Shown piece after piece: positions 61,277 through 64,000 of a DNA stretch of 64,000 nt (positions are counted from its first letter, which is position 1; each line of letters opens with the position of its first letter). The stretch covers positions 231,626 through 295,625 of the forward strand of contig JAPDRN010000032.1 of NCBI GenBank assembly GCA_030247855.1, given 5' to 3'. The notes below the pieces were generated by a model. That model was not told the origin of the DNA. It worked only from the letters and a program-made list of their open reading frames with translations, and searched no databases. The position numbers and the translations under genes were made by a program. This stretch comes from Knufia peltigerae (taxonomy: Eukaryota > Ascomycota > Eurotiomycetes > Chaetothyriales > Trichomeriaceae).

Positions 61277-63174
61277 TTAGGAGATCCTTATGCATACACC
61301 ATATGCCAGCAGCATTTGCGCCACCACGACAAAGCCGCCTACAGCCGGCGCGCCGTAAAAGAGCCCCACGGAGACAGCAAAATACAGTCTCCAGCCAATC
61401 CCAACGTAATTGTCATCTATCAAGGATCTGAAGGTGTCCACTGCGGGCCCGACGAATATTCCGAAAGCCAACCATGTCATCGTCCAGACCCGCTGAGCAT
61501 GAGTGCTCAGCACGCCCTTTCGGAAGTGAGACAGTGCCCCGACAACCACGATAGGCAGTCCTGGGATCACCATTATGAGAGCAAATACCACGACTCCCAA
61601 TGGGATGGCGATGATGATACTCAGCACCGTCCAAACCGATGACCCTTTACTTGTTTTCTGATTATGGCTGACCGTGCCACGTGGCCCTTCGTGGTGAGGA
61701 GGAGGAGATATCGATTGCTCATTCAATGTGGCCTGACCTTGCTGATTCCTTCCTTCGCCATTGTCCTCGAGGGCAGCGTACTGATGTCTTTGTCCTAAGA
61801 ACTCTCGATCCCATTCAGGATCAAGTACCCCGACAGTGCCAGAAAATGCCACACTTGTTGGCGGGCTCGCCTGGAGGGGGTTGTCGTCTCGAGATTCTTC
61901 ATGTTGATTCCGGGACATTATGTCATCATGGCGAGGCTCGCGGTTCAGATTCTCTTCATCTTGGTCCACCGGCCCTTGGACCCTTTGCTGAGGCTGCCCA
62001 TCGTTGCTCTCGGACCGTCCCTCCTGATCGTAGATCTCTGACACGGTTGGTGGAATGTCCATCTCTTCCTGCGACCCTGGAGGGTATCTGCCATGAAGCA
62101 TAGCGTTATTGCTCAGAGGAGACTCTCTGGCCGGTTGCGTGTTGTTGTCGTCGCCTTGCGCGCCAGTTGCAGCATTAGGCAACATTTCAAGGGCCGTTGA
62201 ATACTCATGTGTGGATGGTGCTTCATGCGTACTTTGAACGTCGACATCGCCAACATCTCCTCTGCCAATGAGATCTGAAGCATCTCGCATTGCCTGCGAC
62301 TCGACTAGATACATTGTAGGATAATGCGGAGCAAGAAGATTTGCAAGGAGATTTACCAGCGACATGTAAGCATAAGGAACCACCGTAAGGCCAAAGGCTG
62401 CATAGCCGTAGCGATTTATTTGGTCACCCCTGGCACTTTCGTAGAGAGTCGCGATGCCATACAATGATTGGCCAATCGCCACGAAGATTTTGACCAAGCT
62501 GTAGTTGCTCGAGATGAGCGCCGATCGAGCCTGAACTGGGCGAAAAAGTTGCTTCACAGGATCCAACACCTTTCGGAACCAACTTCTCTTTTCTGGGTCT
62601 GGATCATGGAGAAATTTTGCTGAGCGGGGTACTTGGATCAGGCTGAAGCCAGGTGGGAGAGCACTGACGATACCGTGAATCTTTGTTAATCTTGGATCGA
62701 TCTTGGCTGTTTGAATGTTAGCCTGGAAAATACCAGGCATTGAGTGTACTTACTACCCAAAACCGAGGGTCTGGCACTCCGTTTCTTGTGATCATAGGCG
62801 ACAGTACAGAGGGCGCCGGCTCGTGCAGCGCATCTCAGATCTGTCGGCGCGAATACAGCGAGACTTGATGCCGTCACGCAGCCGCGAATTACGCCAGAAG
62901 TCGGAAAGAGAAGAGCTGAGATGACGACGATGACAGCACCAAATGTACTTTCTCCGGGACTTGTTTTGACCGTGGCGGCGTGGGCGATATAATTGCCCAG
63001 AAAGAATACCGCAATGTCGGACCACTTCGTCGGCCTGCAAAGCAAATTAGTGTCGTTATGATTGGAATATCCAGGTGGGAGAGTGAAAATTGTAGAGTTG
63101 TTGGCGGCTGCCGCCAGAGGCAAATGAGAAAAGCCTAGAAGGACGGCAACAATGATCAAGTCTGCCAGCCTCAT
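61277..63174 (-). CDS. Multi-pass membrane protein of unknown function
   Basis: Exon 1 is 63174-62754 and exon 2 is 62706-61277, separated by a 47-nt intron (gtaagt..aaacag) that splits a Thr codon; total 616 residues. The ATG at 63174 (MRLADLIIVAVLLGF) opens a signal peptide ending near LPLAAA. Further hydrophobic segments appear around DIAVFFLGNYIAHA, STFGAVIVVISALLFP, YSLVKIFVAIGQSLYGIA, YGYAAFGLTVVPYAYMSLVNLL and, near the end, VLSIIIAIPLGVVVFALIMVIPGLP, TMTWLAFGIFV and LYFAVSVGLFYGAPAVGGFVVV. A long acidic, Gln/Glu/Asp-rich loop (about 295-445) interrupts the membrane part. The arrangement matches a large group of uncharacterised fungal membrane proteins; no function can be given. Confidence 0.75.
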
Positions 63175-63559
63175 CACGCTGCTCGAAATCAGGTTGAAGC
63201 TATCGAAGCTTACCGGCGGAACCGGATCAATCAGTTTGGATTAGCCCAACTCGTTATCCTATCGCCAGTACAGACGCAGATGAATGCTGAAGAAGAGAAG
63301 AAGATAATGAAAAGAGTCGATGAGGCCGTGAAGAGGTGCAGGAGGGATGTGCCGCTGAGGCTGAGGCTGAGCCTTCGAACATGTCGAGGACGAGTGCCAC
63401 TTTGCTCGGTGGCTGCATTGAGTGGTTGTGATTGGTGATATGCATTGGATCACGCATCCACGGATGTTCAGCTTGTATCGAAAAGGCGTTCCTCTCGCGT
63501 TAGCAGCTAATCGACATCGTAGCGTGGTGAAATGCCCTGCGTAGTGAAATGAGGAGCAG
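63175..63559. other. Unassigned stretch between membrane protein and transposase relic
   Basis: The promoter region of the membrane protein gene. It may also contain further decayed transposon sequence, which I could not follow left of about 63560. Confidence 0.4.
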
Positions 63560-63920
63560 GTACTCTGAGCATCGACAACGCACACCCACAAAGTTCGATA
63601 CCCAGCGCGGTCCGACGTGTGACGCGCCACGCTTTCTACGTAGATTGTCGGCCCTATCTCCCACACGGCTGAGTCGGCGAGGAAATCCTCATGAATATGG
63701 GTCAAGGACTTCTCTTGCGAGGACAGATTCTTCAAGATCAGTCAATTTTCGAGAATTCACTAGTTGGTCAAGTCGAGAGGGTCGACCGTCCTTTCGATCG
63801 CGTAAAGTTGATCTGGGGATATTATAAGCCTTGACAATGGATCGTACACTCTGTGTAGGATTCTTGTTTGAGAGCTTGAAGGGCAAGAAGTATTCTGGCT
63901 TCTTTCTGAGCAGATTCCAT
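63560..63920 (-). pseudogene. Decayed pogo/Fot1-type transposase fragment
   Basis: Reading the minus strand from the ATG at 63920, the start MESAQKEARILLALQALK is typical of Fot1/pogo-like DDE transposases of fungi. The frame then shifts by one base near 63866-63871. The continuation in the second frame has NIPRSTLRDRKDGRPSR and SRKLTDLEESVL, the helix-turn-helix DNA-binding region. A TGA at 63689-63691 interrupts where an Arg codon (CGA) is usual before GFP-RL, and recognisable sequence (ASHVG-RWVSNFV) goes on in the same frame to about 63560. The copy is therefore broken by at least one frameshift and one stop. The DDE catalytic domain and terminal repeats are not seen in the window. Confidence 0.75.
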
Positions 63921-64000
63921 TTCTTTTGGTGGAGTGGTAGTAGAAAACAGGTTGAAGGTACTATGTGGGGCGGAATGTGGGCGGCTCACTCTACAACACC

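Noticed and set aside
63254..63735. 158-codon minus frame at the right edge
   Set aside because: A different frame over the transposase relic and the flank; it does not match the family where the other frame does.
1..64000. tRNA, rRNA, CRISPR or prophage features
   Set aside because: I looked for B-box-like GGTTCGA words, repeat-spacer patterns and phage genes; only isolated chance words were found.

Overview
This is a nuclear chromosome segment of a filamentous ascomycete (Pezizomycotina, most likely Eurotiomycetes; a black-yeast type such as Chaetothyriales would fit, but I cannot fix the order). The evidence is short introns (about 50-180 nt, GT..AG, often gtaagt donors), two Gal4-type Zn2Cys6/fungal_trans regulators with introns inside the zinc cluster plus a third without, a CFEM membrane protein, and gene spacing of 0.3-1.5 kb on both strands. 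There is no sign of an operon, prophage, CRISPR array, rRNA or tRNA gene.

Layout. 1-1.8 kb: gene-free, repeat-rich. 1.8-6.0 kb: an ASXH/DEUBAD-like protein (-), PEX16 (+) and MPC1 (-, three exons reconstructed here). 6.5-13.1 kb: RIF1 (-) and RIC8 (+). 13.3-18.8 kb: RAM2 prenyltransferase alpha subunit (-), ERG12 mevalonate kinase (-) and glutaryl-CoA dehydrogenase (+). 19-23.2 kb: a FAR-17a/AIG1-like membrane protein (-) and a four-exon Zn2Cys6 regulator (-). 23.8-27.3 kb: a small spliced ORF, PAM17 (+), a candidate 83-residue membrane protein (+) and an unknown protein with two possible C-termini (+). 28-32.4 kb: a four-TM membrane protein (-) and an F-box/2EXR-like protein (-). 33.4-40.1 kb: ADE16/17-type AICAR transformylase/IMP cyclohydrolase (+), a Zn2Cys6 regulator (+) convergent with an ACC deaminase (-), and a DUF6314 protein (-). 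40.6-48.1 kb: a seven-exon Zn2Cys6 regulator (+), a CFEM membrane protein (+) and an alpha/beta hydrolase (+). 49.2-59.7 kb: a patatin-like (TGL-type) lipase (+), the mRNA-capping triphosphatase CET1 (+), the proteasome subunit RPN2 (+) and mitochondrial ribosomal protein uS8m (-). 61.3-63.9 kb: a multi-pass membrane protein (-) and, at the right edge, a decayed pogo/Fot1-type transposase fragment.

Most genes are housekeeping. Links that can be read from context: ERG12 feeds the isoprenoid pathway whose end products are used by the RAM2-containing prenyltransferases next to it; MPC1, GCDH, PAM17 and uS8m act in mitochondria; the ACC deaminase sits tail to tail with a dedicated-looking regulator. 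The most unusual signals are splicing-dependent protein ends: RIC8 can start from two ATGs depending on whether a 59-nt intron is removed, and the unknown gene at 26149-27274 ends in the same eight residues whether or not its last intron is spliced. I found no large, clearly new multi-gene system.
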